Shown here: piece after piece, positions 53,688 through 62,381 of the stretch
How the letters are laid out: every line of letters starts with the position of its first letter
Numbering within the stretch: the stretch's first letter is position 1
DNA from: Anderseniella sp963700885
Lineage (GTDB): Bacteria; Pseudomonadota; Alphaproteobacteria; Rhizobiales; Aestuariivirgaceae
Assembly (NCBI GenBank): GCA_963700885.1
Contig: CAVOZJ010000038.1
Span: forward strand, 1-64,000
Reading direction: 5' to 3'
DNA: 64,000 bases
Notes under the pieces: model-generated
Told to the model about the DNA's origin: nothing
The model's input: only the letters and a program-made list of their open reading frames with translations
Databases searched by the model: none
Position numbers and translations under genes: made by a program

Positions 53688-54419
53688 TCAATCTTCTGAG
53701 GAAGCCGCCGCCACCAGCCGGATGGCATGATCAGGCAATGCCTGGTCCTCGAAGGCGTCCGGATTTGCCCTGGCAATCTGGGGCAGGGCCAGAAGTATTT
53801 CCCGCAAGTGGATCTTCATGGCCAACTCCGATCGATGCTGGTCTTTCGCCTCAATGCTGCTCACGATTTCCCTGTGCTGAGCGATGAGGCGGGACAACGG
53901 GGTGACTTCGTCAAGACTCAGGTACCGCACCCTGTCGATCTGGTTGCGAGCGCCTTCCACGGTGCGTTGCGCAAAATTGCAGCGGACGATGCCGGCTATG
54001 GTGCGATGGAACGCGTCGTCCCGGTTGTTGAAGCTGGCAAAGTCGGCATTTTCCGCTGCTGTTTCCTGTTCTTCAATGAGCTGTCGAAGGTGTTGAATGT
54101 CCTGATCATTTGCAATTAGCGCTGCATGTCTGACCAGACTGCATTCGATGGCCTCGCGTACGAAACGGGCATCTGCGACTTCCCTGACAGAAATCTTTCT
54201 CACATAGGTGCCCCGGCTTGGCCGGATTTCCAGCAGACCGGCCTCAGACAGCTTGATGAAAGCTTCCCGGATCGGTTGCCGGCTTACGCCGTATCGCAGC
54301 GAGAAATCCTTTTCCGATAGCGCCTCGCCAGGCTTCAGGCGCATTTCCACAATTGCTGACCGGATGTTTTCAAACAGCTGCGGTGCAATCGGTTCAGTTT
54401 GTCGAATTTTCTCTAACAC
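53688..54419 (-). CDS. GntR-family (FCD) transcriptional regulator
   Basis: The product has 243 residues from GTG 54419 (AGAGG about 8 nt upstream). Winged helix (LFENIRSAIVEMRLKPGEALSEKDFSLRYGVSRQPIREAFIKL, about 16-60) and helical FCD domain with RDDAFHRTIAGI. Divergent from the uxu/TRAP operon. A perfect 16-bp palindrome lies 35 nt from its start, the likely operator. It resembles UxuR/ExuR-type control by glucuronate or fructuronate. Confidence 0.85.
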   Translation of the reverse strand: MLEKIRQTEPIAPQLFENIRSAIVEMRLKPGEALSEKDFSLRYGVSRQPIREAFIKLSEAGLLEIRPSRGTYVRKISVREVADARFVREAIECSLVRHAALIANDQDIQHLRQLIEEQETAAENADFASFNNRDDAFHRTIAGIVRCNFAQRTVEGARNQIDRVRYLSLDEVTPLSRLIAQHREIVSSIEAKDQHRSELAMKIHLREILLALPQIARANPDAFEDQALPDHAIRLVAAASSED

Positions 54420-54453
54420 CGGAATGCCTCTTGCGTTTCGCTAACAAGTAAGT

Positions 54454-54469
54454 ACCATACCGGTATGGT
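54454..54469. promoter_or_regulatory. Perfect 16-bp palindromic operator
   Basis: ACCATACCGGTATGGT is fully self-complementary and lies between the divergent GntR gene and the TRAP/uxu operon. Its size and symmetry match FCD-type GntR operators. Confidence 0.65.
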
Positions 54470-54545
54470 GGTTTGATGAAAAGGCCATCTGCTCAATTAT
54501 TTCAGGGTCACTCACCTATAACAAACCCGTGGAGGAAAACAGATC

Positions 54546-55580
54546 ATGAACAATAACAGGGACATATGTTTCGCCATCAACCGCCGCCGGTTGCTGCAAA
54601 CGGGTGCTACGGCGCTCGCCATGCCGGCAGTCATCACCAATGCTCGCGCGGCGGCAAAGTACACGTGCAAAATAGCCCATTCGGAAGCAGTGGGGTCACC
54701 CCTGACGAATGCCTTTGAGCGCTGGGCGAAAGCCATGAACGAGGGTAGTGACGGCCAGATCGATGCGCAGCATTTTCCTGCCAGCCAGCTTGGTGGTCTT
54801 TCCCAGCTTCTGGAGGGCAGCCGGATTGGAACTATCCAGGCGACGACCGCGGGCCCGGACAGTGAGGAAGCGATTGCGCCGGAAATAGCTGCCTTCGGGG
54901 GAGCTCCCGGGTTTATCTACAAGGACGAGGCTCATGTTGACCGGGTCCTGCAGGGAGAACTTGGCGAGGAAGTGTCTCAAATAGCGCGCCAGAAAACCGG
55001 CGTAGAGTTTGTCGCTTATGGCGAGAGCGGTTTCCGGCACGTGCTGGGCAAGGAACCGATAACAGATCTGGAATCACTCAAGGGGGTCAAACTGCGGGTG
55101 CCTGAACTGCGAGTGTGGGTCGATTTCTGGAAGAAACTCGGTGCAAATCCGACACCGCTACCGTATTCCGAACAATATTCTGCACTTTCCACCGGTATCA
55201 TCGATGGTCTTGAGTCGGACTACTTCTCCGTTCTCGGCTTCAAATGGCATGAACAGGCCAAGCATATTACGCCGACCTATCACTGGTTCCTGCCAAAGGC
55301 CGTGCGGGTAAATGCAGCCTGGCTCGATAGCCTGCCTGCAGATCTGCAAACTCTCGTGCGCACCAGCGCCAAGGAAGTGTTTGCAGAGCAGCGCACCGAA
55401 AACCGTGCGAAAGCCGACAAAGCTCTTGAAGACCTGATAGCGGTAGGTGTGACTGTCCACAGTATTGATGATGCCGAACGCGCAAAGTGGTCGGATTTGA
55501 CAGCACCACTGTTCGATGAATTTGGATCCAAGAGTCCGGAGACAGCCGTCATGATCGCCAAAATCAGGGCACTGGGCTGA
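54546..55580 (+). CDS. TRAP transporter substrate-binding protein (DctP family)
   Basis: The product has 344 residues. A twin-arginine-like signal (INRRRLLQTGATALAMPAVITNARA) exports it. DctP-type fold with the carboxylate-binding Arg in KLRVPELRVWVDFW, and QLGGLSQLLEG and IIDGLESDYFSVLGFKWHEQAKHI. By position ahead of uxuA and uxaC it most likely binds glucuronate or galacturonate. Confidence 0.88.
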   Translation: MNNNRDICFAINRRRLLQTGATALAMPAVITNARAAAKYTCKIAHSEAVGSPLTNAFERWAKAMNEGSDGQIDAQHFPASQLGGLSQLLEGSRIGTIQATTAGPDSEEAIAPEIAAFGGAPGFIYKDEAHVDRVLQGELGEEVSQIARQKTGVEFVAYGESGFRHVLGKEPITDLESLKGVKLRVPELRVWVDFWKKLGANPTPLPYSEQYSALSTGIIDGLESDYFSVLGFKWHEQAKHITPTYHWFLPKAVRVNAAWLDSLPADLQTLVRTSAKEVFAEQRTENRAKADKALEDLIAVGVTVHSIDDAERAKWSDLTAPLFDEFGSKSPETAVMIAKIRALG

Positions 55581-55688
55581 ACAAGCGTCCACCTCATGCG
55601 TAGCGGAGATTTATTCGCTACGCATGATCTGCAAGGTTTTTCAAGAGACATTTTTCTTTGCGGTCATGACGATCCGGGGAAGACGCCA

Positions 55689-57563
55689 ATGAATACTGAT
55701 CGTACCCAGACGTCAGATCAAAATGCCGCTGATGGTCCGAATCTGGTTGCAAGACTGTATGATTGGCTTGACCGGGTGCTTGAGTCAGTTGCCGTATTGT
55801 TGTTGCTGAGTGCTGCCACGATTGCTGCCATCCAGGTGTTTTACCGATATGTTCTGAATGCCTCACTGTCATGGCCGGGCGAGGTGTCGCAGTGGGCATT
55901 CAGCTGGGCAGTTTTTATTGGCATGGCGGTGCTGACCGGGAGAAACGGTCACATAGTCGTTGGCTTCCTGCACCGCTTCATTCCTGCATCGATGCATGTT
56001 GCCCATACGCTTTTCATCCGAGCGGTCATGATCGCAGCAAGTGTGATGCTGGTTGTCCACGGGATCGATTTCATGAACCGGGCATTGCAGGTGTCTCCCG
56101 CCATGGAGTGGCCGCTCAAATACCTGTTTTTGGCAGTACCGGCGGGTGGTGTGCTGAACCTGGTCTTCCTTGCAAGGCCTGTGCAGGGGCGAATTCCTCT
56201 TACTCTGTGGGCGGGCGTTCTGGGCGTTTCGCTGTACTTTGGATTACGTTATGGCGCGTCACTGTTGTATGGCGAGAGCAGCAGTGCCATCGTCTTGATG
56301 ATCGTCGGCCTGTCGCTGATTCTGCTTGAGGTACCGATAGCCTTTGCGCTTTCCTTTGGTGCTTTTGCTGCCTTCGCGCCGCTTGGGAACACGATGCTGG
56401 TGATCGTTACCCAGTACATGTCGTCATCGTTGAATTCATTCACCCTGCTGGCCATACCGTTTTTCATAATGGCCGCGGCGGTGATGAATGCCGGCGGTGT
56501 TACAACAAGGCTGGTTGAGCTGGCAACGCACCTGGTAGGCCATTTCCGTGGCGGTCTTGGTCAGGCAAATGTTGTTACCAATGTCATGCTGGCCGGGGTG
56601 TCGGGATCATCCACCGCAGATGCGTCAGCTATTGCGAAACTGGTCGTACCGGAGATGGAGAAGCGCGGTTATGATCGGGCATTTGGCTGTGCGCTGACCA
56701 GTGCGGCCTCGACATTGGCAAATCTGATTCCGCCGGGGCTGGGACTGATTATCTATGCTGCGCTTGCTTCAGTTTCGGTCGGCGCCCTGTTCGTGGCGAC
56801 CATTGTTCCGGGTCTGCTGGCGGCGACTGCATTGTCGGGTGTAGTCTACCTGGTGTCTCGAAAACGCGGTTATGGTGGCGACCGCGAGCGGTCGACGGGT
56901 GGTGAACGCCTGTCTGCCCTGTGGCTGGCGGTTCCGGCGCTGCTGTTGCCGCTGCTTATTGTCGGCGGCGTTCGGTTTGGCGTTTTTACCGCGACCGAAG
57001 CAGGGGCCATGGCGTTCTTTTTCGCCATCGTGTGCGGCTCACTGGTCTATCGCGGACTGACGGCAGGCAACTTCGTTTCCGCCTTGCGCGAGGCCACTTC
57101 CGATACGGTTGCTGTTGCCATCATCATCGCTGCCGCGGCCCCGTTTGCCTGGGTGCTTGCCTTTGAGCAGATGCCCCAGAAGATTGCCACCGCCATGAGC
57201 GCGATTTCCGAAAACAGGTATGCGCTGCTGTTGTTGATTAACCTGCTGCTGATATTTGTCGGATTGTTCATGGAGATGATAGCGGCAATGGTCATCCTTG
57301 TGCCCATTCTGGTTCCGGTCATCATGGCGGCGGGTATCGATCCGGTGCATTTCGGCATCATTCTGGTGCTCAATCTGGTCATAGGCGCACTGACCCCGCC
57401 ACTTGGCATGCTGGTATTTACAACGGCACGTGTTGGCGCGGCGGACGTTGCAAGAGTGTTCCGGGCCATCATGCCATTTATCGCAGCCCTGATTCTGGTT
57501 CTGTTTCTAGTCACCTATATTCCGCAACTTACCCTTGTTCCCGTTCAGCTGTTTGGTCCGTAA
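55689..57563 (+). CDS. Fused TRAP transporter permease (DctQ-DctM)
   Basis: The product has 624 residues from ATG 55689. Residues about 30-180 form the DctQ part (FYRYVLNASLSWPGEVSQWAFSWAVFIGMAVLTGRNGHIVV), followed by a linker helix and the DctM part (about 210-624) with LAIPFFIMAAAVM, GVSGSSTADASAIAKLVVPEM, TLANLIPPGLGLIIYAAL and PPLGMLVFTTARV. A joined small and large permease differs from the split pair at 26907-28723, so the two TRAP systems are of different lineage. It imports the hexuronate substrate with Na+. Confidence 0.9.
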   Translation: MNTDRTQTSDQNAADGPNLVARLYDWLDRVLESVAVLLLLSAATIAAIQVFYRYVLNASLSWPGEVSQWAFSWAVFIGMAVLTGRNGHIVVGFLHRFIPASMHVAHTLFIRAVMIAASVMLVVHGIDFMNRALQVSPAMEWPLKYLFLAVPAGGVLNLVFLARPVQGRIPLTLWAGVLGVSLYFGLRYGASLLYGESSSAIVLMIVGLSLILLEVPIAFALSFGAFAAFAPLGNTMLVIVTQYMSSSLNSFTLLAIPFFIMAAAVMNAGGVTTRLVELATHLVGHFRGGLGQANVVTNVMLAGVSGSSTADASAIAKLVVPEMEKRGYDRAFGCALTSAASTLANLIPPGLGLIIYAALASVSVGALFVATIVPGLLAATALSGVVYLVSRKRGYGGDRERSTGGERLSALWLAVPALLLPLLIVGGVRFGVFTATEAGAMAFFFAIVCGSLVYRGLTAGNFVSALREATSDTVAVAIIIAAAAPFAWVLAFEQMPQKIATAMSAISENRYALLLLINLLLIFVGLFMEMIAAMVILVPILVPVIMAAGIDPVHFGIILVLNLVIGALTPPLGMLVFTTARVGAADVARVFRAIMPFIAALILVLFLVTYIPQLTLVPVQLFGP

Positions 57564-57607
57564 TCAGGTCATTACTGGTTTAGCCTGCGGAAACCGAGAC
57601 TTTTGAT

Positions 57608-58828
57608 ATGAATGGTACGATCAGACACAATAAAATGCGGCAGGGCTGGAGATGGTATGGCCCTGATGCGGGCATTCCTCTTGATACGATCCGCCAGGCC
57701 GGTGCGAGCGATGTGGTGACTGCCTTGCATGAAACACCCATCGGCGAGGCATGGAGTGCTGCTGATGTTGCACAGCGCAAGGCGATGATTGAAGACACAC
57801 CCGTGGACCGGTCGCCTCTCAGATGGTCGGTTGTGGAGAGCATTCCGGTAGCAGACGCCATCAAGCGGAAGGGTTCACTTGCCAGGCAGGAAATCGATGT
57901 CTGGATCGCCAGCATGAAAGCTGTGGCGAGCAATGGAATCAAGACCATCTGCTACAATTTCATGCCGGTCGTTGACTGGACCCGTACCGACCTGGATTAT
58001 GTAACTCCGACCGGCTCTACTGCAATGCGTTTCGACCAGGACCGGTTCGCGGCTTTTGATCTTTTCATACTCCGGCGCCCTGACGCCGAACGGGAATACT
58101 CACAGGACGACACGGCGCGCGCTCAGGCTGTTTTTGATGCCATGACGCAAGATGACATCGATCAGCTGGTCACAGTCATTGCCAGCGCACTGCCGGGATC
58201 AACCGCTGAGCCGCTTACCATTCCCGAATTCAGGGACAAGCTGAAGGAATATGCTTCGATTGATGCCGATGCGTTGAGAAAAAACCTCATTGGGTTTCTG
58301 GAGGCGGTGACACCGGTTGCCGATGAGCTCGGAGTGAAACTGACCCTGCACCCTGATGATCCGCCAAGGTCATTATTTGGTTTGCCCCGCATTGCATCCA
58401 CACAGGAAGACTACGCAAAGGTGTTCGAAGCCGTTCCGTCTGCATCAAACGGCATGTGTTTCTGTACAGGCAGCCTAAGCGTTCGCGCTGACAATGATCT
58501 GCCGGCAATCGCACGGCGGTTTGCCAAACGCATTCATTTCGCACATTTGCGGGCAACGAAACGCGAACCTGATGGCCGCTCCTTTCATGAGGCAGCCCAT
58601 CTGGAAGGTGATCTCGACATGGTTGCCGTGGTGCGTGAGTTGATGTCGGAAAACCGCACCCGGAACACCGACGGCACAATAGTTTTTCGCCCTGATCACG
58701 GTCAGAGAATGTTGAGCGATCTGAATGAAGCGGGAAGCCCGGGCTACCCGGCAGTAGGCCGGTTGCGGGGACTTGCAGAGCTGCGCGGCATAATGCTTGC
58801 GCTTGATGCAATTGAAAAACCCCTATGA
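57608..58828 (+). CDS. uxuA: D-mannonate dehydratase
   Basis: The product has 406 residues (E. coli UxuA: 394). Metal and substrate residues are in CYNFMPVVDWTRTDL, LTLHPDDPP, GMCFCTGSLSVRADND and IHFAHLRATKREPDG, and the end VFRPDHGQRM. It dehydrates D-mannonate to 2-keto-3-deoxy-D-gluconate. It is central to the operon here, with UxuB and UxaC making mannonate from glucuronate. Confidence 0.93.
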   Translation: MNGTIRHNKMRQGWRWYGPDAGIPLDTIRQAGASDVVTALHETPIGEAWSAADVAQRKAMIEDTPVDRSPLRWSVVESIPVADAIKRKGSLARQEIDVWIASMKAVASNGIKTICYNFMPVVDWTRTDLDYVTPTGSTAMRFDQDRFAAFDLFILRRPDAEREYSQDDTARAQAVFDAMTQDDIDQLVTVIASALPGSTAEPLTIPEFRDKLKEYASIDADALRKNLIGFLEAVTPVADELGVKLTLHPDDPPRSLFGLPRIASTQEDYAKVFEAVPSASNGMCFCTGSLSVRADNDLPAIARRFAKRIHFAHLRATKREPDGRSFHEAAHLEGDLDMVAVVRELMSENRTRNTDGTIVFRPDHGQRMLSDLNEAGSPGYPAVGRLRGLAELRGIMLALDAIEKPL

Positions 58829-58849
58829 TGACCAGTCTGGAGAACAAAC

Positions 58850-59887
58850 TTGGATAATCAACCGGTACGCCTTGCGGTCGTGGGTTTGGGGATGGCGTCG
58901 AAACCACACCTGGAAGCGCTCAAACTCATGAGCGGCCAGGTTGCAGTCAGCGGTATTTGCAACCGCAGTCTCGACAGGGCTCAACTTGTTGCAAAACAGG
59001 GAAATTACCGGGTATTCGACAGTGTTGACGCCATTGCAGCAGACAACTCAACTGATGGAGTTATCCTTCTCACGCCGCCGCACCAACGGCTGGAAATTGT
59101 CAAAACTCTCGCCGCAGGAGGCAAGCACATTCTTACCGAAAAGCCGGTTGAACGGACGACTGAAGCGGCAACGCGGATTGTCGAAATCTGTGAGGCGGCA
59201 AACGTGCATCTGGGGGTTGTGTTTCAGCATCGCTTTCGCGCCGGGTCACGCCGGCTTGCCGAACTCATCCACGACAATCAGCTTGGCAAAATTGCGCTTG
59301 CCCGTGCGGAGATCCCGTGGTGGAGGGACCAGGCCTACTATGATGTACCCGGCCGCGGCACTTATGAGCGCGACGGAGGCGGTGTGCTTATCAGCCAGGC
59401 GATCCATGTTCTGGACCTGCTGCTCAGCCTGACCGGACCGGCAGAAACAGTGCAGGCTTTTTGTGCAACCACCGGACTCCACCAGATGGAGGCAGAGGAT
59501 TTTGCCAGCAGCGGCATGCGGTTTCGCTCTGGCGCAGTTGGATCGGTTGTTGCGACAAGTGCAACATTCCCGGGATCAACCGAAAGCATTGTCATCGACG
59601 GGACTGATGCAACTGCGGTGCTGGAAGGCGGAAATCTCAAAGTGTCATGGCGTGATGGCAGGCAGGAAGAGCAGGGGGAGGTCTCGGGAACCGGAGGCGG
59701 TGCTGATCCAATGGCATTTCCATGCGACTGGCATCGCGATCTGATTGCGGATTTTGCCATGGCCATTCGTGACCGGCGACCTCCTGCCATTACCGGACGC
59801 GAAGCCCTGAGAGTTCATGCCCTGATAGATGCGATGGTGGCGTCTTCCAGGACCGGCCGCATTTGCGATGTGCCGCGGCAGGGTTGA
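58850..59887 (+). CDS. Gfo/Idh/MocA-family oxidoreductase
   Basis: The product has 345 residues from TTG 58850, with GGAG about 7 nt upstream. Rossmann start LAVVGLGMASKPHLEAL, lysine motif HILTEKPVERT (about 90-100), and active-site helix GGGVLISQAIHVLDLLLSL. It resembles dehydrogenases or epimerases of sugar derivatives. It lies between uxuA and another Gfo/Idh gene, so it may oxidise or convert a hexuronate-like compound before entry to the Uxu route. Confidence 0.85.
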   Translation: MDNQPVRLAVVGLGMASKPHLEALKLMSGQVAVSGICNRSLDRAQLVAKQGNYRVFDSVDAIAADNSTDGVILLTPPHQRLEIVKTLAAGGKHILTEKPVERTTEAATRIVEICEAANVHLGVVFQHRFRAGSRRLAELIHDNQLGKIALARAEIPWWRDQAYYDVPGRGTYERDGGGVLISQAIHVLDLLLSLTGPAETVQAFCATTGLHQMEAEDFASSGMRFRSGAVGSVVATSATFPGSTESIVIDGTDATAVLEGGNLKVSWRDGRQEEQGEVSGTGGGADPMAFPCDWHRDLIADFAMAIRDRRPPAITGREALRVHALIDAMVASSRTGRICDVPRQG

Positions 59888-59893
59888 TGCAAC

Positions 59894-60925
59894 ATGAGCA
59901 GTCTATTCAAGTTTGCAGCTCTGGGCCTTGATCACCGGCACATTTACGGGATGGCACAGGGCATGATTGATGCCGGCTGCAGCTTTTCAGGATTCTGGAC
60001 AGAAGGAAATCCGCAGCCCGTGCAAGGGTTTGCCAAACGGTTTCCGGAGGTTCGCAGGCATGTTGACAAGCAGCGGATTCTGGACGACCCGGAGGTCAGG
60101 CTCGTTCTGATTGCGTCGCCACCACATACCCGTGCCGGCCTTGCAATAGAGGCGATGCAACATGGCAAGGACGTCATGAGTGATAAACCGGGTTGTATTT
60201 CGCTGGCTGAACTTGATCGTATCCGCGAGACCGTGGCCGGGACCGGCCGCATATGGTCGGTCAATTTTTCTGAACGCTTTGAAGTTCGTGCCGTTTCCAC
60301 GGCAACCGACCTGGTACGTCAGGGCCGGATTGGCGAGGTAATTCAAACAATCGGCATTGGCCCGCATCGATTGAATGCGGCAACGCGGCCTGACTGGTTT
60401 TTCGACAACCGCCTGTATGGCGGCGTCCTCGCTGACATAGCATCGCACCAGATTGACCAGTTCCTGCATTTCGCCGGGCTGGATGATGCCGACATTGTGC
60501 ATTCTGCGATCGGCAACTTCAAAAATCCGGGCTACCCGCGGTTTGAAGATTTTGGCGAAATCAATCTGGCCGGCGCAAGGGCGCAAGCCTACATCCGGGT
60601 TGACTGGTACACGCCTGACGCATTGCCAAACTGGGGTGACGGCAGGCTGTTCGTGCTGGGCACGGAAGGCTATATCGAGCTTCGCAAGTATGTCGATGTG
60701 GCAGGACGCGAGGGTGCCGATCATCTGTTCCTCGTCAATGGGGAGCGTTGCGAGTATATGGATTGCAGTTCTGCTGAGCTGCCATACTCACGTGACCTTG
60801 CACATGATGTTCTGGAGCGCAGCGAGACCGCGTGCCGCCAGAGCCATACATTCAAGGTGACCGAACTGGCGCTTCAGGCGCAAAGACAGGCAGTGAAACG
60901 AGGTTGCCTTTCAGATGAAAAATAG
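59894..60925 (+). CDS. Gfo/Idh/MocA-family oxidoreductase
   Basis: The product has 343 residues from ATG 59894, 6 nt after the previous stop. FAALGLDHRHIYGMAQGMIDAG N-terminus (the glycine motif differs from GxGxxG), lysine motif DVMSDKPGCIS with DKP instead of EKP, and ILADIASHQ-type helix VLADIASHQIDQFLHFAG. The His/Tyr-rich GLDHRHIYG start is typical of a separate Gfo/Idh group with unknown substrates. It is a distinct second enzyme rather than a duplicate. Confidence 0.85.
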   Translation: MSSLFKFAALGLDHRHIYGMAQGMIDAGCSFSGFWTEGNPQPVQGFAKRFPEVRRHVDKQRILDDPEVRLVLIASPPHTRAGLAIEAMQHGKDVMSDKPGCISLAELDRIRETVAGTGRIWSVNFSERFEVRAVSTATDLVRQGRIGEVIQTIGIGPHRLNAATRPDWFFDNRLYGGVLADIASHQIDQFLHFAGLDDADIVHSAIGNFKNPGYPRFEDFGEINLAGARAQAYIRVDWYTPDALPNWGDGRLFVLGTEGYIELRKYVDVAGREGADHLFLVNGERCEYMDCSSAELPYSRDLAHDVLERSETACRQSHTFKVTELALQAQRQAVKRGCLSDEK

Positions 60926-60949
60926 ACACACCGTTCCAGGCTTGTCGCC

Positions 60950-62353
60950 ATGTTGCTGAACGAAGACCGGCTGTTCCCGGCTGACCCAGATACCAGGAGT
61001 ATTGCCCGCAGACTGTTTGCAGATGTCAGCAATCTGCCGCTGATCTGCCCGCACGGCCATACCGACCCGGCATGGTTTGCAGACAACGACAGGTTTCAGG
61101 ATCCGGCGCAACTGCTGATCGTGCCTGACCATTACATTCTCAGAATGCTGGTATCCCAGGGTGTCGATTACAGGGCACTCGGAATAACCGGCAGCGATGG
61201 CAGTCCGGGTGAAACCGATGGGCGGGCAATCTGGCGGCGGTTTGCGGAGCACTATTACCTGTTCCGCTCCACACCCACGCGGTTGTGGCTGGATCATACG
61301 TTTCAGGAACTGTTTGGCATCGAGGTGCCGCTCGAGCCTGCAACGGCCGATGCCTGCTATGACCAGATTTCAGACTGCCTTGCGCAGGATGCCTTCCGCC
61401 CGCGCGCCTTGTTTGAGAAGTTCAATATTGAAGTGATTGCCACAACAGAGGCCCCTAACGATGACCTGAGGCACCACCAGGCAATCAGGGATAGCGGGTG
61501 GAGCGGCAGGGTGATTACTGCCTACCGGCCGGACCCGGTCGTTGATCCGGATTTCGAGGGATTTGCAGCCAACATCGAGAAGCTGGGTGAACTTGCCAAC
61601 GAAGATACGGGCACGTGGTCGGGCTACCTAGCAGCACACCGCAACCGCAGGGCGTTTTTTGCCTCCATGGGGGCCACGTCAACGGACCATGGTCACCCAT
61701 CGGCCCGTACTGCTGATCTGGGAAATGCAGCGGCAGAAGAGCTTTTCAACCGCGTCATCAGTGAAGCAGCCACACCTGAAGACAAGGAGTTGTTCAGGGC
61801 GCAAATGCTCACTGAAATGGCGGCCATGAGTTGTGAAGACGGCCTGGTCCTGCAGATCCACGCAGGTGCTTCCCGCAACCACAACAAGCTCGTGTTTGAC
61901 CTGTTCGGTCGGGACAGGGGCTTCGACATGCCCACGCAGACAAACTATGTAGCAGCACTGAAACCGCTGCTGGACCGGTTTGGCATGGACCCACGTCTGT
62001 CCATCATCCTTTTTACACTGGACGAGACAGCATATTCCCGTGAACTTGCCCCCCTTGCCGGGGCCTATCCGTGTCTCAGACTGGGCCCGGCCTGGTGGTT
62101 CTTTGACAGTGCGGACGGAATGCTGCGCTACAGGGAACAGGTCACCGAAACTGCGGGATACTACAACACCGCGGGTTTCAACGACGATACGCGGGCGTTT
62201 CCGTCGATTCCGGCGCGCCATGATGTGGCTCGCCGCATCGACTGCGCGTTTCTGGCCCGGCAGGTTGCGGAACACCGCATTGGTGAGGCAGAAGCGCGCG
62301 AAGTGGCAGTTGAGCTTGCCTACGGTCTCGCCAAGAAATCCTACAATCTGTGA
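60950..62353 (+). CDS. uxaC: Uronate isomerase
   Basis: The product has 467 residues (E. coli UxaC: 470). Amidohydrolase-fold features: LPLICPHGHTDPAWFADN near the N-terminus (HxH metal), LPEATTEAPNDDLRHHQA-type loop with TTEAPNDDLRHHQ, and MLQIHAGASRNHNK-type segment LVLQIHAGASRNHN. It isomerises D-glucuronate to D-fructuronate and galacturonate to tagaturonate. It links the TRAP uptake to UxuB and UxuA. Confidence 0.93.
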   Translation: MLLNEDRLFPADPDTRSIARRLFADVSNLPLICPHGHTDPAWFADNDRFQDPAQLLIVPDHYILRMLVSQGVDYRALGITGSDGSPGETDGRAIWRRFAEHYYLFRSTPTRLWLDHTFQELFGIEVPLEPATADACYDQISDCLAQDAFRPRALFEKFNIEVIATTEAPNDDLRHHQAIRDSGWSGRVITAYRPDPVVDPDFEGFAANIEKLGELANEDTGTWSGYLAAHRNRRAFFASMGATSTDHGHPSARTADLGNAAAEELFNRVISEAATPEDKELFRAQMLTEMAAMSCEDGLVLQIHAGASRNHNKLVFDLFGRDRGFDMPTQTNYVAALKPLLDRFGMDPRLSIILFTLDETAYSRELAPLAGAYPCLRLGPAWWFFDSADGMLRYREQVTETAGYYNTAGFNDDTRAFPSIPARHDVARRIDCAFLARQVAEHRIGEAEAREVAVELAYGLAKKSYNL

Positions 62354-62381
62354 AGCTGAAAGTTGGCAAGGATACGCACCG

